Source: Ectothiorhodospiraceae bacterium (GTDB lineage Bacteria > Pseudomonadota > Gammaproteobacteria > Nitrococcales > Aquisalimonadaceae). From it: a stretch of 64,000 nt of DNA. Each line of letters opens with the position of its first letter. Positions within the stretch are counted from its first letter, which is position 1. The DNA is taken from positions 62,001 through 126,000 of the forward strand of contig JAFIFV010000146.1 of NCBI GenBank assembly GCA_020831845.1. The letters run 5' to 3'. The notes under the pieces were generated by a model that saw only the letters and a list, made by a program, of their open reading frames with translations, did not search any database and was not told the origin of the DNA. The translations under genes and the position numbers were made by a program. Below are positions 37,321 to 45,067 of the stretch, in pieces.

Positions 37321-37402
37321 CTTCGTTCCAGCAACGATCGCGCCCGGCATCGCGAAATATCCGGCCGTAACGAGACCGCGGGAATGAATCATTGCTTCCT
37401 TG
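37321..37402. repeat. Half copy of the palindromic element family
   Basis: Reads CGCGCCCGGCATCGCGAA ... TCCGGCCGTAACGAG ... CGCGGGAATGAATCATTGCT, closely matching the right half of the 42247-42388 element (CGCGCCTAGCATCGCGAA ... TCCGACTGTAACGCG ... CGCGGGAATTAATCAGTGCT). The left half is not evident. It lies between the DUF302 gene and arfB and ends just before the arfB start. Confidence 0.6.
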
Positions 37403-37407
37403 AGTGA

Positions 37408-37830
37408 ATGCGCATGCTGCAGATATCCAGGCAAGTCCAGATACCGGAGTCCGAGATCGAGCTGCAGTTCGTGCGAGCGCAGGGCGCGGGCGGGCAGAAC
37501 GTCAACAAGCTCTCCACAGCAGCCCATCTGCGTTTCGATATTCACGCCTCGTCGCTGCCCGAAGCCTACAAGGCGGGCCTGATGTCGGTCAGTGACCGCC
37601 GCATTTCCGCTGACGGCGTTATCGTGATCAAGGCGCAGCGTTATCGCAGCCAGGAGAAGAACCGCGAGGATGCATTGGCGCGGCTACAGGAGCTGGTTCG
37701 CGGGGCCGTGGTCACCCGCAAGAAACGCAGGCCCACCAGGCCCAGCAAGTCGGCGCGGCAGAAACGCATGGACAGCAAGACCAAGCGCGGGCGGACCAAG
37801 GCCGCCCGGGGCAAGGTGAGCCTGGACTGA
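37408..37830 (+). CDS. arfB: Alternative ribosome-rescue factor ArfB
   Basis: Peptidyl-tRNA hydrolase that frees ribosomes stalled without a stop codon. The 140-residue protein has the class I release-factor GGQ motif in VRAQGAGGQNVNKLSTAAHL (about 22-41) and a long basic C-terminal tail (RKKRRPTRPSKSARQKR) that enters the empty mRNA channel. Length equals E. coli ArfB (YaeJ). ATG at 37408 or 37414. The start lies right at the edge of a palindromic repeat remnant, with no clear ribosome site, so expression may be low. Confidence 0.93.
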   Translation: MRMLQISRQVQIPESEIELQFVRAQGAGGQNVNKLSTAAHLRFDIHASSLPEAYKAGLMSVSDRRISADGVIVIKAQRYRSQEKNREDALARLQELVRGAVVTRKKRRPTRPSKSARQKRMDSKTKRGRTKAARGKVSLD

Positions 37831-37877
37831 ATCGGCTCACCTGCCGGGCGTGAAGGCGGCAATTGGTCAGTGTTTGC

Positions 37878-38306
37878 TCAGGCCACCTTGAGCTTGACGT
37901 CGACGTTGCCGCGGGTGGCGTTGGAGTAAGGGCACACCACGTGGGCGGCTTCCACGATCTGCTGTGCCTGCTCCCGGTCCAGTCCGGGAATGCTGACTTC
38001 CAGTTCCACGGCGATGGCGAAACCGGTGGGAATAGGGCCGATCCCCACGGAAGCGGAAACCTGCGTGTCTTCCGGCAGTTTCACCTTTTTCTGTCCGGCG
38101 ACGAATTTCATCGCGCCCAGGAAGCAGGCGGAATAGCCGGCTGCGAACAACTGCTCGGGGTTGGTGGCGTTGCCGCCGGCGCCGCCCATCTCCTTCGGCA
38201 CGCTCAGTTTCACGTCCAGCACGCCGTCGGATGAAACGGCCCTGCCGTCGCGACCTCCGGTGGCTTTCGCATTCGCCTGGTAAACGATCTTCTCGGGTGT
38301 ATCCAT
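37878..38306 (-). CDS. ohr: Organic hydroperoxide resistance peroxidase
   Basis: Thiol peroxidase reducing organic hydroperoxides, usually via lipoylated partners. The 142-residue protein opens [21 protein letters not shown] and has both catalytic Cys: in [14 protein letters not shown] (about 60) and in [13 protein letters not shown] (about 125), with [14 protein letters not shown] before the first. Length is exact for the family. It follows ohrR by 29 bp on the same strand, so both come from one operon controlled by the operator upstream of ohrR. Confidence 0.96.
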   Translation of the reverse strand: MDTPEKIVYQANAKATGGRDGRAVSSDGVLDVKLSVPKEMGGAGGNATNPEQLFAAGYSACFLGAMKFVAGQKKVKLPEDTQVSASVGIGPIPTGFAIAVELEVSIPGLDREQAQQIVEAAHVVCPYSNATRGNVDVKLKVA

Positions 38307-38335
38307 GCTCGACTCCTTCGATGGTTGGGTGGTGG

Positions 38336-38800
38336 TCAGCCTTCCACGTGCCTCAGCAGTGAGGCGCGAAGCTCATTCAGCGAATCAATCAGTCCGTCGC
38401 GTTCGCGTGCTCCGCATTTGCTGGCGCAGGCGGCCTGGTACTGAACCGAACCGGCCCGCTCGCGCAGGGCTATGCCGTTGTCACACAGGTGCACAAAAAC
38501 CTGTCGTTCATCCTCGGTGCCGCGAACACGACGCAGCAGCCCGGCGGCTTCCATGCGTTTCAGCAGCGGCGTGAGCGTTCCGGAATCCAGCAGCAGCTGG
38601 CGGCCGAGTTCCGACACGGTCCGCCCGTCGCGCTCCCAGAGCGCCAGAAGCACAATGTACTGGGGATAGGTGAGTCCCAGCTCTTCCAGCAGCTGGCGAT
38701 AAACGCGCTTCATCGCCAGCGAGGCCGCATACACAGCGAAGCACAGCTGTTCATCCAGCGTGGCTGGTGGAGGTGTGGTGATCTGGCGCTGTCTGGGCAT
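38336..38800 (-). CDS. ohrR: OhrR, MarR-family peroxide-sensing repressor
   Basis: Represses ohr until an organic hydroperoxide oxidises its reactive Cys. The 154-residue protein has that Cys in [14 protein letters not shown] (about 19-20), a winged helix ([36 protein letters not shown]) and two further Cys near the C terminus (ACASKCG), as in two-Cys OhrR proteins. ATG at 38800 is favoured; a TTG 15 bp upstream would lie inside the operator. No clear ribosome site precedes the ATG. Confidence 0.93.
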   Translation of the reverse strand: MPRQRQITTPPPATLDEQLCFAVYAASLAMKRVYRQLLEELGLTYPQYIVLLALWERDGRTVSELGRQLLLDSGTLTPLLKRMEAAGLLRRVRGTEDERQVFVHLCDNGIALRERAGSVQYQAACASKCGARERDGLIDSLNELRASLLRHVEG

Positions 38801-38811
38801 ATTGATTGTGC

Positions 38812-38824
38812 ACAATTGAATTGT
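38812..38824. promoter_or_regulatory. OhrR operator
   Basis: ACAATT-G-AATTGT is a perfect 13-bp dyad 11 bp upstream of the ohrR ATG. It resembles the reported OhrR site, TACAATT/AATTGTA. An overlapping palindrome, ATTGTGCACAAT (38805-38816), extends it. Its position would let OhrR block its own operon, including ohr. Confidence 0.7.
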
Positions 38825-38951
38825 TGGCGATGATTGTAGTCGGTATGGCGATTATTGCAAGCCCGTGTTTTTCGGCCAGTGGCCGTGGCTATCAGTGCCC
38901 GCTGGCGAGTACCATGACCTGCATTCAGCGCTTTCCTGGGGGGTAGACAAG

Positions 38952-39275
38952 ATGATCCTGGAACTGGCTCCGCTGCAGGTTCGGCCTGGTCAGGCCGATG
39001 CCTTCGAACAGGCCTTCGCCAAGGCGCAGCGCATTATCGCTTCCATGCCCGGCTATCGGGGCCATACCTTGCAGCGCTGCCTGGAGGTGGACAACAAGTA
39101 CGTGTTGCTGGTGGGCTGGGATAGCGTGGCCGATCATGAACAGGGGTTCCGCGGCTCGCCGGCATACCAGGAATGGAAGCGGCTGTTGCACCACTTCTAC
39201 GATCCGTTCCCCACCGTGGAACACTACCAGCCGGTCAGCGGGGAGTTGCTGTCCGAGACAGCGGATAACGGTTGA
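38952..39275 (+). CDS. Antibiotic biosynthesis monooxygenase (ABM) family protein
   Basis: A 107-residue small ferredoxin-like alpha/beta-barrel protein. It begins MILELAPLQVRPGQADAFEQAF and has GYRGHTLQRCLE, YVLLVGWDSVADHEQGFRGS and the terminal HHFYDPFPTVEHYQPV. Such proteins are often quinone or haem-related monooxygenases, but the substrate is open. ATG at 38952 follows GGGGGGTAGACAAG. It precedes a Dabb-family protein by 14 bp, so both likely form a pair. Confidence 0.83.
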   Translation: MILELAPLQVRPGQADAFEQAFAKAQRIIASMPGYRGHTLQRCLEVDNKYVLLVGWDSVADHEQGFRGSPAYQEWKRLLHHFYDPFPTVEHYQPVSGELLSETADNG

Positions 39276-39289
39276 GGAAGCGCTGAGTC

Positions 39290-39607
39290 ATGGTCAAGCA
39301 TATCGTCATGTGGCGTCTCAAGGATTACGCGCTGGGCAGGGACAAGGCCGCCAACGCCCGACTTGTCAAAAGCGAGCTGGAAGCCCTGCGCGGAAAGATC
39401 CCCGGCATGCTGGCGATCGAGGTGGGCATCGATTTCAGTGCCACCGAGAGTTCCGCTGACGTGGTGCTCTACTCGGAGTTCGAGAGCAGGGCAGCCCTGG
39501 ATGCCTACCATACCCATCCTGCCCATGAGGCGGTGAAATCCCTGGTCGGTGAGGTTCGGTCCGATCGCTGCCTGGTGGACTACGAAACCCAGGGAAATGC
39601 CGACTAA
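39290..39607 (+). CDS. Dabb-family (stress-responsive alpha/beta barrel) protein
   Basis: A 105-residue protein with the Dabb fold: MVKHIVMWRLKDYALG, KIPGMLAIEVGIDF, ADVVLYSEFESRAALDAY and HPAHEAVKSLVG. The His-Ile-Val-Met-Trp start is typical. The group forms dimers and its bacterial role is not defined. It is in a probable two-gene operon with the ABM-family gene upstream. Confidence 0.88.
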   Translation: MVKHIVMWRLKDYALGRDKAANARLVKSELEALRGKIPGMLAIEVGIDFSATESSADVVLYSEFESRAALDAYHTHPAHEAVKSLVGEVRSDRCLVDYETQGNAD

Positions 39608-39656
39608 GTTCCCCCGCTCGATTTACTTCCCAGGCCGCGCATCAGGTGGACAGCAC

Positions 39657-39678
39657 TGCTGACAGCACGCTGTCAGCA
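39657..39678. promoter_or_regulatory. 22-bp dyad between Dabb and hotdog genes
   Basis: TGCTGACAGC-AC-GCTGTCAGCA is a perfect 10+2+10 palindrome starting 50 bp after the Dabb stop and ending 82 bp before the next ATG. No T-run follows, so it is a better operator than terminator. Its owner is unknown. Confidence 0.4.
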
Positions 39679-39759
39679 GCTGTTCCCTAGACTTGATCTT
39701 CCAATGCCGGCGCCGCGCTGCGAATGGCGCGGGATGCGAGAAGGATTGAAGGGGGAGCA

Positions 39760-40206
39760 ATGCGGGATTCGAAGGCGTTTTTCTGGCAGGTTCAGTCCGG
39801 ATCTCTACCGGCGCCCAGGGCGGCACGGACGCTGGGGATGCGGATCATCAACGTGGATGCCGAGCATGGGGTCCTTGAAGCGGAGTTTCATGGCAGCGAC
39901 GCCTTCGTCAACCCGGCAGGCAATATCCAGGGTGGTTTTCTTGCCGCGATGCTCGACGACACGATGGGGCCGGCTCTGGCAGCAACGCTGTCAGCTGGAG
40001 AGTGCGCCCCGACCCTGAATCTCAATGTGCAGTACATGGCGCCGGCAAGGCCCGGCAAGCTGCATGGTATCGGGCGTGTGACGAAGTTCGGGAGTATCTG
40101 CTTTCTGGCTGGTGAGTTGATGCAGGACGGCATGGTGGTCGCCACGGCGACGGCGGCCGCCGCGATTCGGACTTTGCCGGTCGCTGGCAGCAGGCGTGCG
40201 GGTTGA
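39760..40206 (+). CDS. PaaI-type hotdog thioesterase
   Basis: A 148-residue acyl-CoA thioesterase of the hotdog fold. The block GSDAFVNPAGNIQGGFLAAMLDDTMG carries the helix-start Asn-x2-Gly-Gly and the catalytic Asp region, and LNLNVQYMAPARPGKLHG is the central strand. Substrate unknown. ATG at 39760 follows AAGGGGGAGCA; an upstream in-frame start would add 12 residues. No operon partner. Confidence 0.85.
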   Translation: MRDSKAFFWQVQSGSLPAPRAARTLGMRIINVDAEHGVLEAEFHGSDAFVNPAGNIQGGFLAAMLDDTMGPALAATLSAGECAPTLNLNVQYMAPARPGKLHGIGRVTKFGSICFLAGELMQDGMVVATATAAAAIRTLPVAGSRRAG

Positions 40207-40371
40207 CATCTCGCGCCCGGTGTTGCGGCCGTAACCCTCCGAGGCTCGGCCGATTTTCGCCCGTGGCGTTGTCGCAATCCACCGCAGGTAGAATGACTAC
40301 CTGCGGCACCTTGCTTCTAGCCACGACCGATGCGGACTCGAGCGCGAACGCGAGGATCTGTCAGCGTTTCC

Positions 40372-40770
40372 CTAGGTCGGGACCGGTGTGCCGCCCTGCC
40401 GCCAGGCGGCATGTTCCAGCCCCGTGAGCACGGCTACGATCAGTGCCTGGCTGCCGATCAGCAAGTGACCGAGCAGGTTGGGCGTGATCCAGTTCCCGAA
40501 CATCAGCGCCAGGCTGGCCAACGCCCAGAGCCCGTTGCCTCCGATGATCAGCCACACGGCAAGGCTGGAGCTGATGGCCCGGGTCGCGGTGAATGCCATC
40601 AATGCGGCCGAGGGAAACAGGATGAGCCCGGCGTAAAACAGCAGGACAGAGGGTATCGCTGTAAGATTCGCGATTACGGCAGCGCCGGCCACCAGTACGA
40701 TTCCCATGACGAGGCAGGTGGCTGCGTCCAACATCAGAAGGCTGCGTAGATGGGCAGGGATGGTGATCAT
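40372..40770 (-). CDS. Four-span membrane protein of unknown function
   Basis: A 132-residue hydrophobic protein with four likely membrane spans (about 14-36, 42-64, 70-92, 98-120). It has short charged loops and no cofactor motif. It resembles small integral proteins seen next to MmyB-type XRE regulators, but I cannot name the family. It is divergent from the XRE gene; the 133-bp gap holds a dyad that could control both. Confidence 0.7.
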   Translation of the reverse strand: MITIPAHLRSLLMLDAATCLVMGIVLVAGAAVIANLTAIPSVLLFYAGLILFPSAALMAFTATRAISSSLAVWLIIGGNGLWALASLALMFGNWITPNLLGHLLIGSQALIVAVLTGLEHAAWRQGGTPVPT

Positions 40771-40849
40771 GATCCGCTCCTTGAGGTTGTCGGGTTAGGC
40801 AGTGGGCCGCACCACCACAAGCATATTCCTGCGGCGTCCTGCTGCTGGC

Positions 40850-40868
40850 GATTACCTGCCGGGTAATC
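40850..40868. promoter_or_regulatory. Operator-like dyad in the divergent XRE promoter region
   Basis: GATTACC-TGCCG-GGTAATC is a perfect 7+5+7 inverted repeat (half-site centres one helical turn apart) located between the two divergent start codons, 34 bp from the XRE gene. This is the expected layout for autoregulation by a dimeric helix-turn-helix protein. Confidence 0.5.
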
Positions 40869-40902
40869 GTCAGGCGACTGTGAGGAGCGCTATTGTCAGG
40901 CC

Positions 40903-41703
40903 ATGAACAACAACGGTCATTCTGCGGGGGAGCTGCTTCGTCTATGGCGGCAGCGGAGGCGGCTCAGCCAGTTGGCGCTGGCGACGGAAGCGGATGTTTC
41001 CCAGAGGCATCTGAGTTTTGTGGAATCCGGAAGGGCGGCCCCCAGCCGCGAGATGCTGCTGCGGCTCACAGAGCAGCTGGATATCCCCCTCAGGGAGCGG
41101 AACGTGCTCCTGATGACTGCCGGGTATGCGCCGCTCTATCAGGAGCGCGCCCTGAATGATCCCGGCCTGGCGGCCGCGCGCCGTGTGGTCGACATGATAT
41201 TGAAGGGTCATGAGCCTTATCCGGCGCTGGCCATTGACCGGCACTGGACCATGCTGGCCGCAAACAAGGCCGTGGGCAGACTGCTCGTCGGGGTCGATCC
41301 GGCATTGATGCAGCCGCCAGTCAACGCCTTGCGGCTGAGCATGCACCCGGACGGTCTGGCGCCGCGCATCGCCAACTTCCGGGAGTGGCGCGAGCTGGTC
41401 CTCGCGCGGCTTGCGCAGCAGGTGGACAACTCTGCTGATGCCGGGCTCATGATGCTGATCGAGGAACTCAAGCACTATCCAGTGCCGCAGGGAGCCCGGC
41501 CTCCCGGTCAGCGGTCGGACTACGCGGGCCTGGCGATCCCGCTGGAGCTGGTGTCCGAGCAAGGCATCCTGCGTTTTCTCGGCACCACGACCGTGTTCGG
41601 CACCCCCCTCGACGTGGGCCTGTCCGAACTTGCCATCGAATCCTTCTTCCCCGCCGACGCGCTGACGGCAACCGCCATGCGTGAGCTTGCTGGAAGCGCG
41701 TAA
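40903..41703 (+). CDS. XRE regulator with MmyB-like ligand domain
   Basis: A 266-residue repressor or activator. The N-terminal helix-turn-helix (about 8-65) includes LSQLALATEADVSQRHLSFV and ESGRAAPSREMLLRL. The C-terminal part (about 100-260) is MmyB-like with a PAS-type fold: YPALAIDRHWTMLAANKAVG, RLSMHPDGLAPRIANF and the terminal GTTTVFGTPLDVGLSELAIE. This family binds small lipophilic ligands and usually controls an adjacent oxidoreductase or membrane gene; here the four-span protein is the natural target (inference). Confidence 0.9.
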   Translation: MNNNGHSAGELLRLWRQRRRLSQLALATEADVSQRHLSFVESGRAAPSREMLLRLTEQLDIPLRERNVLLMTAGYAPLYQERALNDPGLAAARRVVDMILKGHEPYPALAIDRHWTMLAANKAVGRLLVGVDPALMQPPVNALRLSMHPDGLAPRIANFREWRELVLARLAQQVDNSADAGLMMLIEELKHYPVPQGARPPGQRSDYAGLAIPLELVSEQGILRFLGTTTVFGTPLDVGLSELAIESFFPADALTATAMRELAGSA

Positions 41704-41822
41704 GGCGTCATCCCTCCGTGGAACTTCTGCCTCGCCAATTCCGTATGTCCAGGTAGGTATCGTAGGCATCGCTTCATGGCGATGTTTTCGGTCGCAGATG
41801 CTCGAACTGGGGAGATGGAATC

Positions 41823-42248
41823 ATGAAGCGTTATCTGCTCGTCGCCGATGCTGCCCGCGCGCGTGTTTTCTGCAGGGAGGGTCTGGGCGAGGTTGAGGAA
41901 GTGCACAGCCTGGCGCATCCGGAGAGCCGTCTTCATCCGGGCGATCTGGAGGAGGGCGGAAAAGGTGAGCAGCACGAATCCGGCGCCACCTCCGTCCGCC
42001 AGACCGACAAGCCGACCGACGTGATGGACAAGGAAGCGGACCGGTTCGCTCAGGAACTTGCGGGATACATGAAGGAGCTGCGCATGGCCAACAAGGCGGA
42101 CGCGTTCGTGGTGGCTGCTGCGCCGAACTTCCTGGGCCGGTTGAGAGCCAAACTGGACGACGCTACCGCCAAGCTGGTGGAGCAGACAGTGGACAAGGAC
42201 TACACCCGTGCCTCCCGCGAAGAGATCGCCGACAAGCTGGGGGTCTAG
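41823..42248 (+). CDS. Host-attachment family protein
   Basis: A 141-residue member of the family named for an Agrobacterium host-attachment protein (Pfam Host_attach). It begins MKRYLLVADAARARVFCREG, the family's strand-helix opening, with the middle KEADRFAQELAGYMKELRM and the end YTRASREEIADKLGV. The fold resembles release-factor eRF1 domain 2; the role in free-living bacteria is unknown. No ribosome site could be identified with certainty before ATG 41823. The palindromic element begins at its stop codon. Confidence 0.85.
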   Translation: MKRYLLVADAARARVFCREGLGEVEEVHSLAHPESRLHPGDLEEGGKGEQHESGATSVRQTDKPTDVMDKEADRFAQELAGYMKELRMANKADAFVVAAAPNFLGRLRAKLDDATAKLVEQTVDKDYTRASREEIADKLGV

Positions 42249-42388
42249 GGAAGCACTGATTAATTCCCACGTTCGCGCTGCGTTGTTGCGGCGCTTGACC
42301 GTGGAATGACCACGGGGCTGCGCACCGCGCCTAGCATCGCGAACGATCCGACTGTAACGCGAGCGCGGGAATTAATCAGTGCTTCCCT
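42247..42388. repeat. MITE-like palindromic element, near-intact copy
   Basis: A 142-bp element with 31-bp terminal inverted repeats matching at 29 positions (left arm 42247-42277 begins AGGGAAGCACTGATTAATTC; the outer 23 bases are perfect). The left end overlaps the stop codon of the preceding gene by two bases. The interior has TGGAATGACCA, CGCGCCTAGC, ATCGCGAACG and TGTAACGCGAGCGCG. No open frame. Same interior order as the elements at 17157 and 37321. Confidence 0.75.
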
Positions 42389-42498
42389 GGGGAGCTGAGT
42401 TGTGCTGTCGGAACGCGGAGCCCTAGCCCGGTAGGCCTGCGCGCGTAATGTTTCCCCGTTATGATGGAACGTCACAACAGCAGCGAGGGGGAAGCGAA

Positions 42499-43509
42499 AT
42501 GCGCGCCATTGCCTATGAGCGGGTTGGACCCGCCGATGAAGTTCTGCGACTCATCGAGCTGCCGACGCCGGAACCCGGCCCCGGCGAGGTGCGGGTGCGG
42601 TTGCGCTGCTCCGGTGTGAACCCCTCCGACGTGAAGACCCGCGGCGGCGTCCGCAGCAAGGAGCTGCCGTTTCCCCGCATTGTGCCCCACAGCGACGGTG
42701 CCGGCGTCATCGACGCGGTGGGCGAGGGGGTGTCCCCGGACTGTGTGGACGAAAGGGTCTGGGTCTGGAATGCAGCCTGGCAGCGTCCGTACGGGACGGC
42801 TGCGGAATACGTGGTTCTGCCTCGAGCCCAGGCGGTGCCCTTGCCGGGCGGGGTGGACGATGCAGTGGGGGCTTGTCTTGGCATCCCCGCGCTGACTGCC
42901 TACCATGCGGTGAATTGCAACGGCGGAGTCGGCGGCAAGACCGTGCTGATTGCCGGCGGGGCTGGCAGCGTCGGCCAGTATGCGATCCAGATGGCCCGCT
43001 ACGCCGGCGCCAGCCGTATCATCACCACCGTGAGCAGCGGCGAGAAGGCGGCGGTGGCCAGTTCGCTGGGAGCCGACGCCGTGGTCAACTACCGCACCGA
43101 GCCGGTGGCCCAGCGTGTGCTTGAGCTGACGGACGGCGCCGGCGTGGATCGCATCGTCGAAGTGGAGTTTTCCGGCAACGCCGCGCTGGATGCGGAAGTG
43201 ATTGCGAGCGGTGGCGAGATCGTGGCCTACGGCAGCGATGCCGGGCAGGTGTCCATTCCGTTCTTTCCGTCCATCGTCCGCAATGTGGCCATCCAGTTCT
43301 TTATCGTCTACAACCTCACCGAACAGGACCGCAGGCGGGCCATCGCCGGAGTGACCCGGCTGCTGCAAGCGGGAGCCCTGCAGCATGCCGTGGCCGCGCG
43401 GCTGCCACTTGACCGCTGTGCCGAGGCTCATTCATTGATCGAACGCGGCGCGGTCACCGGCAACGTAGTGCTGTCCATCGGGACGGACGACGTCTGGCAA
43501 ACTGGCTGA
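42499..43509 (+). CDS. Quinone oxidoreductase-like MDR dehydrogenase
   Basis: A 336-residue medium-chain dehydrogenase/reductase of the zeta-crystallin/quinone reductase kind, without structural zinc. The catalytic domain has SGVNPSDVKTRGG and FPRIVPHSDGAGVIDAVG; the cofactor fold is GGAGSVGQYAIQMARYAGA, suited to NADPH. ATG at 42499 follows AGGGGGAAGCGA; the longer frame adds 17 residues. Substrate unknown. It lies 45 bp before the glutamine amidotransferase-like gene. Confidence 0.88.
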   Translation: MRAIAYERVGPADEVLRLIELPTPEPGPGEVRVRLRCSGVNPSDVKTRGGVRSKELPFPRIVPHSDGAGVIDAVGEGVSPDCVDERVWVWNAAWQRPYGTAAEYVVLPRAQAVPLPGGVDDAVGACLGIPALTAYHAVNCNGGVGGKTVLIAGGAGSVGQYAIQMARYAGASRIITTVSSGEKAAVASSLGADAVVNYRTEPVAQRVLELTDGAGVDRIVEVEFSGNAALDAEVIASGGEIVAYGSDAGQVSIPFFPSIVRNVAIQFFIVYNLTEQDRRRAIAGVTRLLQAGALQHAVAARLPLDRCAEAHSLIERGAVTGNVVLSIGTDDVWQTG

Positions 43510-43554
43510 GGGCCGTGGTCGGTTCAGCGTTCCGGCCGGACAAAGGGAGAGGTC

Positions 43555-44250
43555 ATGCGCGCTCATTATCTGCAACACGTGCCATTCGAGGGTCTGGGGA
43601 GCATCGAGCCCTGGCTGGCGGCAGCCGGCTATGAGATCAGCTGCAGTCGGCTGTTCGAATCGCCGGAACTGCCGCCGCTGGATGCGCCGGATTTCCTCGT
43701 CGTCATGGGCGGCCCGATGAGCGTCAACGACGAGCGTGAGCATGCCTGGCTGGCCGCGGAGAAGCGTTTCATCCGCCACGTGATCGCCTCCGGCAGGCCG
43801 GTGCTGGGAATCTGCCTCGGGGCCCAGCTGATTGCCAGCGCCCTGGGAGCTCGGGTGACTCCCAACAGCGAGCCGGAAATCGGCTGGTTTCCTGTGCAGG
43901 GAACAATGGCGTCGGAGGATATGTTCCGTTTCCCGGAGGAAATGGCAGCCTTTCACTGGCACGGCGAAACCTTCGAGCTTCCGCCCGGGGCGGTGCGACT
44001 GGCCCGCAGCGAGGCCTGCGAAAACCAGGCGTTTCAGCTCGGCAGCAACGTGATCGGTTTGCAGTTTCATCTGGAAACCACGCCGGCTTCGGCGCGGGAT
44101 ATCGTGCTGCATTGTGGCGATGAGCTTTGCCAGGCCCCGTTCGTGCAATCCCGCAGCGACATCCTGTCGGCGCCGATGGCGAGCTACGAGGCCATCAACG
44201 CGGTGATGGCCGATCTGCTCTGGTACCTGCACCGGCAGCGCACCGGCTGA
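43555..44250 (+). CDS. Class I glutamine amidotransferase-like protein
   Basis: A 231-residue GATase1 protein. The nucleophile elbow is VLGICLGAQLIASALG with Cys near residue 87, and the His-Glu pair is in IGLQFHLETTP. WFPVQGT and FHWHGETFELP are typical of the YfeJ-like stand-alone group (annotated as GMP synthase-like or gamma-glutamyl-related hydrolases). No synthetase domain is attached or adjacent, so it probably does not make GMP. Substrate unknown. Confidence 0.88.
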   Translation: MRAHYLQHVPFEGLGSIEPWLAAAGYEISCSRLFESPELPPLDAPDFLVVMGGPMSVNDEREHAWLAAEKRFIRHVIASGRPVLGICLGAQLIASALGARVTPNSEPEIGWFPVQGTMASEDMFRFPEEMAAFHWHGETFELPPGAVRLARSEACENQAFQLGSNVIGLQFHLETTPASARDIVLHCGDELCQAPFVQSRSDILSAPMASYEAINAVMADLLWYLHRQRTG

Positions 44251-44274
44251 ATGCGGGTACGCCACTGCCACCGC

Positions 44275-44853
44275 TCACCGGAACACCGGAACTCCGATGA
44301 TCCAGGCGTGCAGATAGAACGCGAACAGCAGGTAGGCCAGCAAGCCGACCACCACGGTCACCACGTCGGCGCCGACACTGGCGGGCGCGGTGATCGCCCC
44401 CGAGGCCCGGTCACGCTGGCGTGCTGCGCGAAAAGCGAATGCCGCCCATACCAGAAAGGCCAGAAAGAACACGATATCCCCCAGCCGCCCGTTGGCGAGC
44501 AGATGAGCGAACGCCCAGATCTTCACGCTGAGCAGCATCGGGTGTTTCAGCCTGCTACGGAGATGGTTTCCAGGGACATAGGTCGCCACCAGCAGAATGA
44601 AAGCCGGAATCATCAGCAGGGCAACCAGGTGCGTCATTCCCGCCGGCGGGAACCAGACGAATACGGGGTCTGTGCGGGTCATGCCGTAACCCCATATCGC
44701 CAGTGCCAGCCCGACCACGGAGACTACTGAATAAAGCCCCTTCCAGGGCCCTTCCCCCAGGCGCGCGATCTGGGCGCGACGCCAGTCCTCGGCAACCACG
44801 CGCACCGAATGCGCGCCGAGAAAGATAAGCAGACCGATGATCATGATCGTCAT
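44275..44853 (-). CDS. nnrU: NnrU family membrane protein
   Basis: A 192-residue protein with about five or six membrane spans, of the NnrU family (related in fold to methyltransferases of the isoprenylcysteine group). Landmarks are GAHSVRVVAEDWR, PGNHLRSRLKHPMLLSVKIWAFAHLLANG in two halves, and LGDIVFFLAFLVWAAFAF. NnrU was named for need in denitrification regulons, but no nor or nir denitrification gene is present here. ATG at 44853 follows AAAGGAAC. The homologous role is unproven. Confidence 0.85.
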   Translation of the reverse strand: MTIMIIGLLIFLGAHSVRVVAEDWRRAQIARLGEGPWKGLYSVVSVVGLALAIWGYGMTRTDPVFVWFPPAGMTHLVALLMIPAFILLVATYVPGNHLRSRLKHPMLLSVKIWAFAHLLANGRLGDIVFFLAFLVWAAFAFRAARQRDRASGAITAPASVGADVVTVVVGLLAYLLFAFYLHAWIIGVPVFR

Positions 44854-45067
44854 GCAGTTGTTCCTTTTTTTGAGTTCTGGGCTCATGGCCACCTGGAAAG
44901 CCTACTGTGTCACAAACCGAGGACAACGATACCCTGTTTGGAGCCTGTGCAATTGCGTCGTTTCAAGGCTTCTGAGAAGCTGAATTCGGAAAGGAAATAC
45001 TGATAATAAACCTGTTTCACGCTCTTTCCGTATTTCCTCGTCTTCCCTGATGGAAAGAGGGTTTGCG

